Source: Lachnospiraceae bacterium (lineage in GTDB: Bacteria > Bacillota_A > Clostridia > Lachnospirales > Lachnospiraceae). Taken from it: DNA of 64,000 bases. This document shows positions 35,463-44,387 of this stretch, one piece after another (within the stretch, counting starts at the first letter, position 1; each line of letters begins with the position of its first letter). The notes under the pieces are model-generated. The model did no database searches. It worked only from the letters and a program-made list of their open reading frames with translations, and was not told the origin of the DNA. Location: positions 1-64,000 of the forward strand of contig JAEEXJ010000001.1 of NCBI GenBank assembly GCA_016291475.1. Direction: 5' to 3'. The position numbers and the translations under genes are program-made.

Positions 35463-37700
35463 TTGGATTTTTCGCAGGAAGAAAATGTGCTGAAAGGCTA
35501 TGTTAATAAAGTCTTTTTTGAGAAACATGAGACCGGCTATAAGGCCCTCTCTCTTATTTGCGATGGTGCAGATGAGACCGTCGTCGGTAAGATGCCCGAT
35601 GTATCAAAGGGCGATACTATAGAGGTTACCGGTGAATATGTGGATCATCCCAGATTCGGCATCCAGTTTAAAGCAGACTCCTACAGGATCATCCCTCCCG
35701 CCGATTCTCAGGCGATGGAAAGATATCTCGCTTCCGGTGCCGTTACGGGCGTCGGTGAGAAGCTGGCTTCCAAGATCGTCAGCAAATTCGGTGACGACAC
35801 CTTCAGGATCATCGAAGAGGAGCCTGAGCGCCTTGCGGAGATCAAGGGTATCAGTAAGAGGAAAGCCATGGAAATTGCCGTCGCAATGGAGGAAAAAAGA
35901 GACCTCCGCGATGCCATGGTTCAAATGGCAGGCCTCGGAATCTCTCAGTCCATGGCTGTCAAAATATATGACAATTACGGTCCCGATTACATAAATGTCA
36001 TCAAGACCAATCCGTATAAACTTGCGGAGGACGTAAGAGGAATCGGATTTAAAACCGCAGATGATATCGCATATAAACTGGGAATGGATCCGGGAAGCGC
36101 GGACAGATGCATGGCGGGTATAACCTATGCTCTCACCGAAAGCGCAGCTGAGGGACATTGCTATCTTCCCACGGATGTCCTGATCGATTACACCACAAAG
36201 CTCCTCGGTCCCGAGCACGGAAGCGTGGAGGGCGCACTCAGGGAACTGATCCATGCAGGTAAGTTAAAACAGGACAAGGACAATATCTATCTTCCTGCTT
36301 TTTATTTTGCGGAGCTTTCATGTGCAAGAATGCTGGCGGAGAAGAACATCCCGATGATGAAGGATCTCCCCGGACTTGATGAGAAGATCGAAAGAGACAT
36401 CATTAAGATCGCAGAGGGTAATGATATGCAGACAGACCCTCTCCAGATAAATGCCGTAAAAGAATGTATTAAGAACGGACTCTTTATACTGACCGGAGGC
36501 CCCGGAACCGGTAAGACGACGACCATCAACATGATCATCGGTTACTTCATGAACCAGGGTCTGGATATTCTGCTGGCAGCGCCCACCGGAAGAGCTGCTA
36601 AGAGAATGACGGAGGCGACGGGATACGAAGCCACCACAATCCACAGACTCTTGGGGGTTACCTCAATGGCAGATGAATCCGGTCAGTCCGTCATCTTTCA
36701 AAAGAACGCCCAGGAGCCTTTGGAAGCGGATGTTATAATAATTGACGAAATGTCAATGGTTGACATTATGCTGTTCAAGGCACTTTTATCTGCGGTGCCC
36801 ATATCCTCAAGACTGATACTGGTAGGGGATGCTTCGCAGCTTCCCAGTGTGGGACCCGGATGCGTTTTGAATGATATCTGTTCCTGCCCGGCATTTCCCA
36901 TGGTCAAGCTGGAAAAGATATTCCGTCAGGACGAGACTAGCAGCATAGTAATTAATGCCCACAAGATAGATAAAGGCGAACACATAGAATTGTCCTCTTC
37001 CATAAAGGATTTTATTTTCCTTGAAAGAGACGATTCGAGCGTGATCAAGCAGACCATCGGGTGGATGATCTCAGATAAACTTCCCGGATATATTCATTGC
37101 TCTGCGTTTGATATCCAGGTACTGACTCCCATGAAAAAGGGCGCGCTTGGCGCCTACGAACTTAACAGATTTCTGCAGCAGATCTTAAATCCTCCTTCTC
37201 AGACCAAGGCTGAGTATATTTACGGAGACACCCTCTACCGCGAGGGAGACAAGGTCATGCAGACCAAGAACGATTACAAACTTGAATGGACTACGGATGA
37301 GAGGCTGGAATCGCTTCAGAGAGCGGGAACCGGAGTCTTTAACGGAGACCTTGGAAGGATAAGAAGGATCGACGAAGCGGCCCGTAACATGACGGTGCTT
37401 TTCGACGACGGAAGAATTGCAAAGTATTCTTTTTCGGATCTGGATGAACTGGATCTTTCGTATGCCATGACGATCCACAAGTCCCAGGGAAGCGAGTATC
37501 CCGCGGTCATTATCCCTGTACTTGATCCTCCGCTGCCGCTTGTTTACAGAAATCTGCTTTATACGGGAATTACCAGGGCCAAATCGTGCGTTGTGCTCCT
37601 CGGAAGTTCCCAGACCATTCACCGAATGACAGATACGAGAGGTTCGAATGACAGATACACTTCTTTTGCGGAAAGGCTTCTTGAAGCGTGCGGGCGCTAG
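35463..37700 (+). CDS. recD2: RecD2-type ATP-dependent DNA helicase
   Basis: This 745-residue superfamily 1B 5'-3' helicase has an N-terminal OB-like and helix-hairpin-helix region (GVGEKLASKIVSKFG, IKGISKRKAMEIA, VRGIGFKTADDIA). A helicase core follows: Walker A GGPGTGKTTTI (about 345), LAAPTGRAAKRMTE, IIDEMSMVDIMLF, VGDASQLPSVGPG, KLEKIFRQ and the C-terminal SYAMTIHKSQGSEYPAVIIP. This is the RecB/RecC-independent RecD2 found in Firmicutes, linked to replication-fork repair. It starts with TTG behind an AGGGAGA site and overlaps comF by 53 bp. Confidence 0.93.
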   Translation: MDFSQEENVLKGYVNKVFFEKHETGYKALSLICDGADETVVGKMPDVSKGDTIEVTGEYVDHPRFGIQFKADSYRIIPPADSQAMERYLASGAVTGVGEKLASKIVSKFGDDTFRIIEEEPERLAEIKGISKRKAMEIAVAMEEKRDLRDAMVQMAGLGISQSMAVKIYDNYGPDYINVIKTNPYKLAEDVRGIGFKTADDIAYKLGMDPGSADRCMAGITYALTESAAEGHCYLPTDVLIDYTTKLLGPEHGSVEGALRELIHAGKLKQDKDNIYLPAFYFAELSCARMLAEKNIPMMKDLPGLDEKIERDIIKIAEGNDMQTDPLQINAVKECIKNGLFILTGGPGTGKTTTINMIIGYFMNQGLDILLAAPTGRAAKRMTEATGYEATTIHRLLGVTSMADESGQSVIFQKNAQEPLEADVIIIDEMSMVDIMLFKALLSAVPISSRLILVGDASQLPSVGPGCVLNDICSCPAFPMVKLEKIFRQDETSSIVINAHKIDKGEHIELSSSIKDFIFLERDDSSVIKQTIGWMISDKLPGYIHCSAFDIQVLTPMKKGALGAYELNRFLQQILNPPSQTKAEYIYGDTLYREGDKVMQTKNDYKLEWTTDERLESLQRAGTGVFNGDLGRIRRIDEAARNMTVLFDDGRIAKYSFSDLDELDLSYAMTIHKSQGSEYPAVIIPVLDPPLPLVYRNLLYTGITRAKSCVVLLGSSQTIHRMTDTRGSNDRYTSFAERLLEACGR

Positions 37701-38388
37701 AACAATAGACCTGATCTACCCGGTAAGGTGCCCGGTTTGTGATGATGCCGCACCGGGTGGTGAGAAAATATGCCTTAATTGCATGAAGATGCTCAAAGCT
37801 CTTAAGTATCCATGGTGTGAAAAATGCGGGAAAAAGCTTGATTCTGATACCGGAGTATGCGGCGACTGCAGAAAAACAAAACATAATTTTGAAAGATGTA
37901 GGAGCGTCTTCGAATATCCGTGCGTAAAAGATGCGATTTACAGGTTCAAATATCTGGGAAGACGGGAATATGCGTACTTTTTTGCGGAGAGCTCAGTTAA
38001 GATCCTGAGGGATTATCTGGCTATGGCCTGCCCAGATATCATAACGGCCGTGCCTCTTTCCGACGAAAAGATGTTTAAAAGGGGCTATAATCAGGCGGGA
38101 GACTATGCTTTGGAGCTTTCGAAACTCTTAAATATACCCTTTTGCCCGGAAGCTGTAAAAAGGGTCAAAAATACCGCTCCCATGAAGCTTTTGAGCCCCG
38201 CGGAGCGCCAAAAAAATCTCAAAAACGCTTTTAAGAGCGGGCAAAGTGTAGTAAAATTAAAACGTATATTATTAATAGATGATATATATACTACGGGTGC
38301 AACCATGGACGAGTGTGCCGGTGTTTTACTCGAAGCGGGAGCGGAGAGCATATACTGCATGACACTTGCATCCGGAGCCGGAATATAG
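37648..38388 (+). CDS. comF: ComF-family amidophosphoribosyltransferase-like protein
   Basis: This 246-residue cytoplasmic protein has an N-terminal four-cysteine zinc element (CPVCDDA, CLNC, CEKCGKK, CGDC). It also has the phosphoribosyltransferase motif ILLIDDIYTTGATMDEC (about residues 208-224) and FKRGYNQAGDYALELSKLL. ComF proteins are needed for DNA uptake during competence and act with the ComFA helicase. Here the partner upstream is RecD2. The ATG at 37648 lies inside recD2 but has a GAGAGG site 5 nt upstream, so I accept the overlap. Confidence 0.9.
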   Translation: MTDTLLLRKGFLKRAGARTIDLIYPVRCPVCDDAAPGGEKICLNCMKMLKALKYPWCEKCGKKLDSDTGVCGDCRKTKHNFERCRSVFEYPCVKDAIYRFKYLGRREYAYFFAESSVKILRDYLAMACPDIITAVPLSDEKMFKRGYNQAGDYALELSKLLNIPFCPEAVKRVKNTAPMKLLSPAERQKNLKNAFKSGQSVVKLKRILLIDDIYTTGATMDECAGVLLEAGAESIYCMTLASGAGI

Positions 38389-38413
38389 AATTTCATACGG
38401 AGGTGGATCTTTA

Positions 38414-38824
38414 ATGAATGTTCGAAATTGTAAGAACTGCGGCAAGCTCTTCAATTATATCGCAGGACCGCCTATCTGCCCTCTTTGCAGGGAGCAGACC
38501 GAAGCTAAATTCCAGGAAGTAAAAGAATACATCAGAGAGCACAAAGGTGTGGGAATAACCGAAGTATCCGAAGCTTGCGGTGTGGACCCCGGACAGATAC
38601 GCCAGTGGCTCAGGGACGACAGGCTCGAAGTTACTGAAGATTCCGCTCTTATGCTTAATTGTGAATCTTGCGGAGCTCCCATCAGATCCGGAAGATATTG
38701 TGACAGATGCAGGGCCAACGTGACAAACGGCCTTAACAGTATTATAAACGCGCATAAAGCTGCCATGCAGCCTAACAAAAGCGATTCCAAAGAGAATCCT
38801 AAGATGCGTTTCCTTGACAAATGA
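38414..38824 (+). CDS. Flagellar-operon zinc protein, YvyF / TIGR03826-like
   Basis: This 136-residue protein begins MNVRNCKNCGKLFNYIAGPP with CPLC, a zinc pair. A small helix-turn-helix segment (VGITEVSEACGVDPGQIRQW) and a second ribbon (CESCGAPIRSGRYCDRC) follow. This layout is that of the YvyF-like proteins found with comF and flgM in Firmicutes, of unproven function, possibly a flagellar gene regulator. The ATG at 38414 has a GGAGG site; an upstream in-frame ATG lies inside comF. Confidence 0.85.
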   Translation: MNVRNCKNCGKLFNYIAGPPICPLCREQTEAKFQEVKEYIREHKGVGITEVSEACGVDPGQIRQWLRDDRLEVTEDSALMLNCESCGAPIRSGRYCDRCRANVTNGLNSIINAHKAAMQPNKSDSKENPKMRFLDK

Positions 38825-38844
38825 TCTTGTAATTTACACATATG

Positions 38845-38892
38845 GTCACCTGTCATATCAGTCCGAAACGGACACTGAATAAGGCAGGTGAC
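38845..38892. repeat. Structured inverted repeat GTCACCTG ... CAGGTGAC
   Basis: GTCACCTG (38845-38852) pairs perfectly with CAGGTGAC (38885-38892). A nested hairpin GTCCG-AAA-CGGAC (38861-38873) lies inside. It separates the YvyF-like gene from the next membrane protein and may be a terminator-like or REP-like element related to the GTGACA family. There is no T-run. Confidence 0.5.
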
Positions 38893-38922
38893 TAATTGTG
38901 TGTTTGGGAATGTGGTTAGAAA

Positions 38923-39312
38923 ATGCTTAATGAAGACAGAGTCATATTGATGACAAGAATGGCCGCCTATGAGGCAGGCGAAGGAAAAAAGCATATGAAT
39001 GTCGTCAGATTTTTCAAGGGCGACTATATCGCAGTGGGCATCCTTAAGGGGGTTATCTGCGGCACTTTGTCATATGCGCTTATTTTCGGACTGTATGTCT
39101 ATTACAATTTCGAGACTTTTCTCGCAAGCATGTACGACATAGATATACTTGAATTTGCACGCGACATATTGATCAGATACCTTTGGTTTTTGGGTATTTA
39201 CGTTATTATCACATATGTGGTCTGCACCATCAGATACAACATCTCACGCAGGAGTCTTAAGAAGTATTTCAGGAATCTTAAAGTACTCAAGCGTATGTAT
39301 GATAAACAGTAA
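38923..39312 (+). CDS. Small membrane protein of unknown function, upstream of cdaA
   Basis: This 129-residue protein has a soluble N-terminus, two strong hydrophobic helices (about 42-62, GVICGTLSYALIFGLYVYY, and 88-108, YLWFLGIYVIITYVVCTIRY) and a basic C-terminal tail (RRSLKKYFRNLKVLKRMY). I do not recognise a family. It is 17 bp ahead of another membrane protein and leads into the cdaA-cdaR-glmM operon, so a link with cell-wall or c-di-AMP homeostasis is possible by position only. The ribosome site is weak. Confidence 0.7.
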   Translation: MLNEDRVILMTRMAAYEAGEGKKHMNVVRFFKGDYIAVGILKGVICGTLSYALIFGLYVYYNFETFLASMYDIDILEFARDILIRYLWFLGIYVIITYVVCTIRYNISRRSLKKYFRNLKVLKRMYDKQ

Positions 39313-39329
39313 GACAGTAAGGAAATGTT

Positions 39330-40358
39330 ATGACTAAGCTTTTAGAGATCAGAGATAATATCAAGTTGTTTTTTGCCAAGTATGATGTTTTTGCGATTCC
39401 GGTTGTAAAGTTTTTGCTTGCATTCATCATGATGCTCATGATAAACGGAAAACTGGGATACATGAGCAAGATCGACAACATCGGCATCGTACTTATCGTA
39501 AGCCTTGCGGCTTCATTTCTCCCTTCGGGAGCGATACTGCTGTTCGGAGCACTTTTTTCGATGGCTCATGTTTTCGCACTCTCACCTGAGGTTGCGGTCA
39601 TCGTAGCGGTGATCTATCTGTTGGTTTATCTCATTTATCTGAGATTTACTCCTTCGGAATCACTCTGCATAGTTATCACACCCATGCTCTTTGTGCTCAA
39701 GATTCCCTATGTGGTTCCCGTTGTAATGGGACTCATCGGAGGACCCGCTTCGGCACTTTCCGTTGTATGCGGTGTCATTGTTTATTTTGCACTTAACGTT
39801 GTAACAACGAATGCGGCAAATGTTTCCGGAAATATATCCGACCTGATGGGCGAGATAAGACTTATCATCGATTCACTTCTCGGAAACAAGCAGATGCTGG
39901 TTCTTATCTTTGCATTTGCGATCACCACCATCGTTGTTTATGTGATCAGAAGACTTTCCATCGAGCACTGCTGGACCATCGCAATGCTTTCCGGCGCGGC
40001 TATCTGCCTTATCACCGTTTTGGTCGGCGGTGTCGTAAAGGATGCGGGATTCAACATCTTCGGTGTTTTCATCGGATGTATACTTGCGGTCGGTGCCGGT
40101 AAAGTCATAGAGTTCTTTAGATTCTGTGTCGATTACACACGTACGGAACGTGTACAGTTTGAAGACGATGAATATTATTACTACGTAAAGGCCGTTCCCA
40201 AGATGAACGTTGCCGCTCCCGACAGAAAGGTCAAGAATATCAACCGTGCACACAAGGCACGTACGGTGTTAAACCGAGAACCTGCCGTGAGCGATATGAC
40301 AGAAGAATTTGATACCGATTATCTTACCGCTCCCATTCCCGGAGAGGAGAAAGACTAA
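39330..40358 (+). CDS. Polytopic membrane protein of unknown function
   Basis: This 342-residue protein has about eight hydrophobic helices packed in residues 20-260. It includes GPASALSVVCGVIVYFALNV and AICLITVLVGGVVKDAGFNI. A hydrophilic C-terminal tail (about 265-342) is rich in Asp, Glu, Tyr and Lys. I do not recognise a named family. The gene lies 29 bp ahead of cdaA on the same strand with a short intergenic region, so it probably belongs to the cdaA transcription unit. The tail faces the cytoplasm by the positive-inside rule, an inference. Confidence 0.75.
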   Translation: MTKLLEIRDNIKLFFAKYDVFAIPVVKFLLAFIMMLMINGKLGYMSKIDNIGIVLIVSLAASFLPSGAILLFGALFSMAHVFALSPEVAVIVAVIYLLVYLIYLRFTPSESLCIVITPMLFVLKIPYVVPVVMGLIGGPASALSVVCGVIVYFALNVVTTNAANVSGNISDLMGEIRLIIDSLLGNKQMLVLIFAFAITTIVVYVIRRLSIEHCWTIAMLSGAAICLITVLVGGVVKDAGFNIFGVFIGCILAVGAGKVIEFFRFCVDYTRTERVQFEDDEYYYYVKAVPKMNVAAPDRKVKNINRAHKARTVLNREPAVSDMTEEFDTDYLTAPIPGEEKD

Positions 40359-40387
40359 GATAGAAACAGTTTAAAGAAGGCTGACGG

Positions 40388-41254
40388 ATGACATTTTTAA
40401 ATGACACAATGGAATATCTGAACAGCTTCGTCACTTACATGGGTACCATTGAGTGGCAGGATTACACTGAGATAGTGATCATTGCCGTTCTTTTGTACTA
40501 CATGATCAAGTGGATCCACCAGAGCAGAGCGTGGTCCCTCTTAAAGGGCCTTCTTGTGATCGTTATCTTTATCGGACTTGCCAAGATCTTTCACATGGAT
40601 ACGATCCTCTGGCTTGCCAGCAACATCCTTCAGTTCGCGGTGATCGCATTGATCGTTGTTCTTCAGCCCGAGCTCAGAAAAGCTCTTGAGTCCCTGGGTA
40701 AGACAAATGTCATCGGAGGAATGTTTGATTTCGGACAGAAGCCCGCGGAGGAGATCCTTTCAAGACAGAGTATTAATGAGATTGTCAGAGCGTGCTCGCA
40801 GATGGGAAGAGTAAGAACCGGCGCACTTATTGTTATCGAGAACAAAGAATCCGTATCAAGGATCGACGAGACCGGTATCAAAGTGGATGCCGACATCACA
40901 AGCCAGCTTCTCATCAACATCTTTGAAAAGAATACGCCTCTCCACGACGGTGCGGTAACAGTCCGCAACAACCGCATTTCCGCGGCAACCTGTTATCTTC
41001 CTCTTACCCAGTCCCAGACGATTTCCAAGGAACTCGGTACGAGACACAGAGCCGGACTCGGAATGAGTGAGGAATACGATGCGGTGATCATCATAGTATC
41101 CGAGGAGACCGGAAGGATCTCCGCAGCTCACGAAGGTCAGCTTGAGAGGAACTTAAGTGAGGAAGCACTCAGAAATTATATTATTACCGAACTCGGACTT
41201 CTGACTGAGGAAGGTAAAGAAGACACAAGTAAAAAACGGAGGCGCAGAAAATGA
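40388..41254 (+). CDS. cdaA: Diadenylate cyclase (c-di-AMP synthase)
   Basis: This 288-residue membrane enzyme condenses two ATP into the messenger c-di-AMP. Two or three N-terminal helices precede the DAC domain, with the active-site motifs HDGAVTV (D187-G188-A189) and GTRHRAGLG (R219-H220-R221). It ends in a basic tail (KKRRRRK). c-di-AMP controls potassium and osmolyte balance and wall integrity. It overlaps the cdaR start by 4 bp and is followed by glmM, the conserved cdaA-cdaR-glmM order. Confidence 0.97.
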   Translation: MTFLNDTMEYLNSFVTYMGTIEWQDYTEIVIIAVLLYYMIKWIHQSRAWSLLKGLLVIVIFIGLAKIFHMDTILWLASNILQFAVIALIVVLQPELRKALESLGKTNVIGGMFDFGQKPAEEILSRQSINEIVRACSQMGRVRTGALIVIENKESVSRIDETGIKVDADITSQLLINIFEKNTPLHDGAVTVRNNRISAATCYLPLTQSQTISKELGTRHRAGLGMSEEYDAVIIIVSEETGRISAAHEGQLERNLSEEALRNYIITELGLLTEEGKEDTSKKRRRRK

Positions 41255-42537
41255 TGAAAACGTTAAAACGCCTCGGACAACTTATAACAAACAATTTCGG
41301 ACTGAAGCTATTGTCCCTGGGACTTTCATTTGTGCTTTGGGTCATCGTTGCCCAGATCTCAAACCCCGTCGGAACGGTTTCTTTTTCCAATGTGCAGGTG
41401 ACTCTGAAGAATACCGAGCTTCTTGACGCACAGGGTAAGGTCTACCAGATACTGGATCAGACCGATGTGGTCAAGGTTACGGTAAGAGCTCCCGAATCCG
41501 TTATCAGCACGCTTTCTGCGTCGGACATTTCAGCTGTTGCGGATTTTTCCGAAATAACAGAAGACGGAACGGTTCCCATTACTTACTCCCTAGACAGAGC
41601 AGAGAGAATAATCCCGGACCATGAAGAGCTTCGCGTAAACGTTGATGATAAGAAGACCAAGTACATAAATATCCAGTACCAGCTCATCGGAAACGTGGGT
41701 GAAGGCTGCGTACAGGGCGGCGTCAGGCTGGAAAGGAACAGACTTGAGATATCCGGTCCCGCATCCGCTGTGGACAGAGTAGCTTATGCACTTGTTACCA
41801 TCGATCTTGACGGTGCCATCAAGACCATTTCCGCGGATATGGAGATCTTCCTGTTCGATCCCACCGGAACCAGGATCGATAATGAACTGATCGTAAAGCA
41901 GACCGATTATGTGACCACCACCGTAACGGTTCTTTCGACCAAGACGGTACCTATTTATGCATCTGTTACGGGTGATCCCGCAAACGGATATATCTACACC
42001 GGAGACATCGATGTGGATCCCGAGGTCATCACCATTGCGGGTGACACCAGTGTTTTGAACAATATCTCCAAGATCGAGATAACCGATCCCGTTGATATAG
42101 GCGGTGCCAAGAACGATATCGTGGCGACATACGATCTGAGCAGATATCTTCCCGCGGGAGTTGAATTCGAGGATAAGTCTTTTGATCCCGAAGTTACCGT
42201 TACCGCTTATGTGGAGAGGATGCTTGAAAAGAATCTGACCATTTCGCCGGGTGCACTTTTGCTCCACGATATTCCCGAAGGCTTTAACGCGGAGGTCGTA
42301 GGCGAAGAAGACATAAATGTCAGACTCGTAGGTATGGAGACGGAGCTTAATGCGGTAAGCAGTGAATCTCTCACAGGTATTGTCGAGATAGATTCGTATC
42401 TGACCGCAAATAATATTTCAGACATAAATGACGGAGACATTATTCCGATCCCTGTCAAATTCAATCTCAGTGAGCATGTAAAGGCCGACCCTGTATATGT
42501 AAGGGTATTGCTTACACTTGTTGAAGAAGATGTCTGA
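41251..42537 (+). CDS. cdaR: YbbR-domain regulator of CdaA
   Basis: This 428-residue protein has one N-terminal membrane helix (LKLLSLGLSFVLWVIVAQI). About four repeated YbbR beta-domains follow outside, each with patterns such as VKVTVRAPESVISTLSASDI, YRLEISGPASAVDRVAYALV-like and DPEVITIAGDTSVLNNISKI. CdaR is anchored in the membrane and tunes CdaA activity. It overlaps cdaA and is followed by glmM after 19 bp. Confidence 0.92.
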   Translation: MMKTLKRLGQLITNNFGLKLLSLGLSFVLWVIVAQISNPVGTVSFSNVQVTLKNTELLDAQGKVYQILDQTDVVKVTVRAPESVISTLSASDISAVADFSEITEDGTVPITYSLDRAERIIPDHEELRVNVDDKKTKYINIQYQLIGNVGEGCVQGGVRLERNRLEISGPASAVDRVAYALVTIDLDGAIKTISADMEIFLFDPTGTRIDNELIVKQTDYVTTTVTVLSTKTVPIYASVTGDPANGYIYTGDIDVDPEVITIAGDTSVLNNISKIEITDPVDIGGAKNDIVATYDLSRYLPAGVEFEDKSFDPEVTVTAYVERMLEKNLTISPGALLLHDIPEGFNAEVVGEEDINVRLVGMETELNAVSSESLTGIVEIDSYLTANNISDINDGDIIPIPVKFNLSEHVKADPVYVRVLLTLVEEDV

Positions 42538-42556
42538 AAATAAGGAGAACGAAAAA

Positions 42557-43906
42557 ATGTCCAGAATGTTTGGAACCGACGGAGTAAGAGGAATCGCCAA
42601 CGAAGAACTTACTCTCGATCTTGCAATGAAACTCGGCCAGGCAGGTGCTTATGTCCTGACCAAACAGCAGAACCACAAGCCCACCATTATGGTAGGCTGC
42701 GATACAAGAATCTCGGGAGATATGCTCTCCGCAGCGCTTATGGCAGGTGCCTGCAGCGTAGGAGCAAACTGTATCTATGTAGGTGTTATCCCTACTCCCG
42801 CGGTAGCTTATCTTACACGCAAGTACATGGCTGATGCCGGAGTTGTTATCTCCGCATCACATAACCCTGTGGAATTTAACGGGATCAAATTCTTCGATGC
42901 AGACGGATTCAAGCTTCCCGATGCACTGGAGGATGAGATCGAAGACCAGATCAAGAGGAACATGGAGGATGTACAGTTCCCTATCGGATCGGGTATCGGC
43001 AAGATCAAAGTCAGAACCGATGCAAGAGAAGAGTATATCAACCACGCAGTAAGAAGCGTACCCGTTAATCTCTCCGGACTTAAGATTGTTGCTGACTGTG
43101 CGGAAGGCGCATCTCACTATACCTCCATCGAAGCTCTCAGAAAAGCGGGAGCAAATGTCATCGCTATTCACGATCATCCCGATGGGACCAACATCAATGC
43201 AAACTGCGGATCCACTCACATGGAAGAACTCTGTGCGAGAGTCGTATTCGAAAAGGCTGATGTGGGACTTGCATTTGACGGAGATGCGGACAGACTTCTT
43301 GCAGTTGATGAGAACGGTAACGTTGTTGACGGCGACCAGATCATGGCTATTGTCGGATGCAGCATGAAGGCAGAGGGAACACTCAAGAACAATACGATAG
43401 TCGCTACCGTGATGAGTAATCTCGGTTTTTCCATAAGCTGTGAAAAGAACGGCATCAACCTCGAGAGAACTGCCGTCGGCGACAGATATGTTATGGAGAG
43501 GATGAAAGAGATCGGCGCTTCCCTCGGAGGCGAGCAGTCCGGTCACATTATTTTCCTCGATGAAAATACAACCGGCGACGGACTTTTATCCGCTCTTCAC
43601 CTTCTCAAGGTTATGGTTGATTCCGGCAAGAAACTTTCCGAACTTGCCAAGGTCATGGATGTTCTTCCCCAGGCTCTTGTCGGTGCGAAGGTTGCAAACC
43701 ATAAGAAAGATAAGTACATGGAGTATCCCGAAATCGCAGATGCGATAAAGAAGCTTGAAGAGAAGTTTGCGGGAGAAGGAAGAGTACTTATCAGACCCTC
43801 CGGAACGGAGCCTCTCGTAAGGGTTATGATCGAGGGTAAGGACCAGAACATGATCCGCGAAGAAGCAGAGAAACTGGCGAATCTGATACAGGACAGGATG
43901 TTCTAA
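42557..43906 (+). CDS. glmM: Phosphoglucosamine mutase
   Basis: This 449-residue enzyme converts glucosamine-6-phosphate to glucosamine-1-phosphate for peptidoglycan precursors. It starts MSRMFGTDGVRGIANEEL. The phospho-serine loop is VVISASHNP (S101), the metal loop is AFDGDADRLL (D241, D243, D245), the sugar-binding GGEQSGH follows and the phosphate-binding loop is IRPSGTEPLVRVM. The ATG at 42557 has a TAAGGAGA site; an upstream in-frame ATG inside cdaR is unlikely. Confidence 0.98.
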   Translation: MSRMFGTDGVRGIANEELTLDLAMKLGQAGAYVLTKQQNHKPTIMVGCDTRISGDMLSAALMAGACSVGANCIYVGVIPTPAVAYLTRKYMADAGVVISASHNPVEFNGIKFFDADGFKLPDALEDEIEDQIKRNMEDVQFPIGSGIGKIKVRTDAREEYINHAVRSVPVNLSGLKIVADCAEGASHYTSIEALRKAGANVIAIHDHPDGTNINANCGSTHMEELCARVVFEKADVGLAFDGDADRLLAVDENGNVVDGDQIMAIVGCSMKAEGTLKNNTIVATVMSNLGFSISCEKNGINLERTAVGDRYVMERMKEIGASLGGEQSGHIIFLDENTTGDGLLSALHLLKVMVDSGKKLSELAKVMDVLPQALVGAKVANHKKDKYMEYPEIADAIKKLEEKFAGEGRVLIRPSGTEPLVRVMIEGKDQNMIREEAEKLANLIQDRMF

Positions 43907-43911
43907 AATAA

Positions 43912-43940
43912 TTGTTTTTGTAACGCTAATCTGTTATTAT
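43912..43940 (+). promoter_or_regulatory. Promoter of the HPr gene
   Basis: TTGTTT (43912-43917), a 17-bp spacer and TATTAT (43935-43940) form a plausible sigma-70 promoter right after glmM. Confidence 0.55.
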
Positions 43941-43951
43941 CATAGATAAGA

Positions 43952-43979
43952 AGACCACCTGATCTGCCGAAGGCAGCAG
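43952..43979 (+). promoter_or_regulatory. Leader hairpin upstream of the HPr gene
   Basis: CCTG-AT-CTGCC-GAA-GGCAG-CAGG folds as a compact stem-loop in the 5' leader. It is followed by TCTAAAAAG and then the ribosome site. It could be the glmM terminator or an mRNA-stabilising element for HPr; the T-run is poor. Confidence 0.4.
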
Positions 43980-44012
43980 GCGTGTCTAAAAAGACTAGGA
44001 AAGGCATTAAGA

Positions 44013-44279
44013 ATGGTATCTCAGAAGGTTTTGATCAAAAATCCTACAGGACTTCATTTGAGACCCGCCGGTATTCTTTGCAAGGAAGCAATGCAGTACA
44101 AATCACTGATCACTTTCAGATTCGGTGATGACAACACAGCCAATGCCAAGTCTGTTCTTTCGGTTCTCGGAGCATGCATCAAGTGCGGCGATGAGATAGA
44201 GTTCGTCTGTGAGGGCGAGGATGAGGATAAGGCACTCGCAGCTCTTGTTGCTGTAGTAGAGAGCGGATTGGGCGAATAA
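44013..44279 (+). CDS. HPr-family phosphocarrier protein
   Basis: This 88-residue protein has the PEP-phosphorylated histidine in PTGLHLRPAGILC, with the usual GLHARPA changed to GLHLRPA. It also has the regulatory serine region NAKSVLSVLGACIKCGDEIE. HPr carries phosphate from Enzyme I to sugar PTS proteins and, when phosphorylated on the serine, acts with CcpA. Keeping the histidine argues against a Crh-only role. An AGGAAAGG site and its own promoter precede it, and an intrinsic terminator follows. Confidence 0.88.
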   Translation: MVSQKVLIKNPTGLHLRPAGILCKEAMQYKSLITFRFGDDNTANAKSVLSVLGACIKCGDEIEFVCEGEDEDKALAALVAVVESGLGE

Positions 44280-44301
44280 GTCCGGAAAATAAGATTTTTT
44301 C

Positions 44302-44328
44302 AGCGGAGCCTGGTGCTCCGCTGTTTTT
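44302..44328 (+). terminator. Strong intrinsic terminator after HPr
   Basis: AGCGGAGC (44302-44309), loop CTGGT and GCTCCGCT (44315-44322), then GTTTTTA. The stem is perfect over 8 bp. Confidence 0.9.
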
Positions 44329-44344
44329 ATGTGTCCGGATATGC

Positions 44345-44350
44345 TATAAT
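44345..44350 (+). promoter_or_regulatory. -10 box of the polysaccharide cluster
   Basis: A perfect TATAAT lies just after the HPr terminator and about 38 bp before the first glycosyltransferase ATG, marking the probable start of the surface-polysaccharide operon. The -35 region would fall in the terminator and is not convincing. Confidence 0.45.
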
Positions 44351-44387
44351 ATCACGGAGTATGTATATTGATACGTTCGGAGGCAAC

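Noticed and set aside
44013..44279. Crh (catabolite-repression HPr) instead of HPr
   Set aside because: The phosphorylatable histidine is present in GLHLRPA; Crh proteins replace it.
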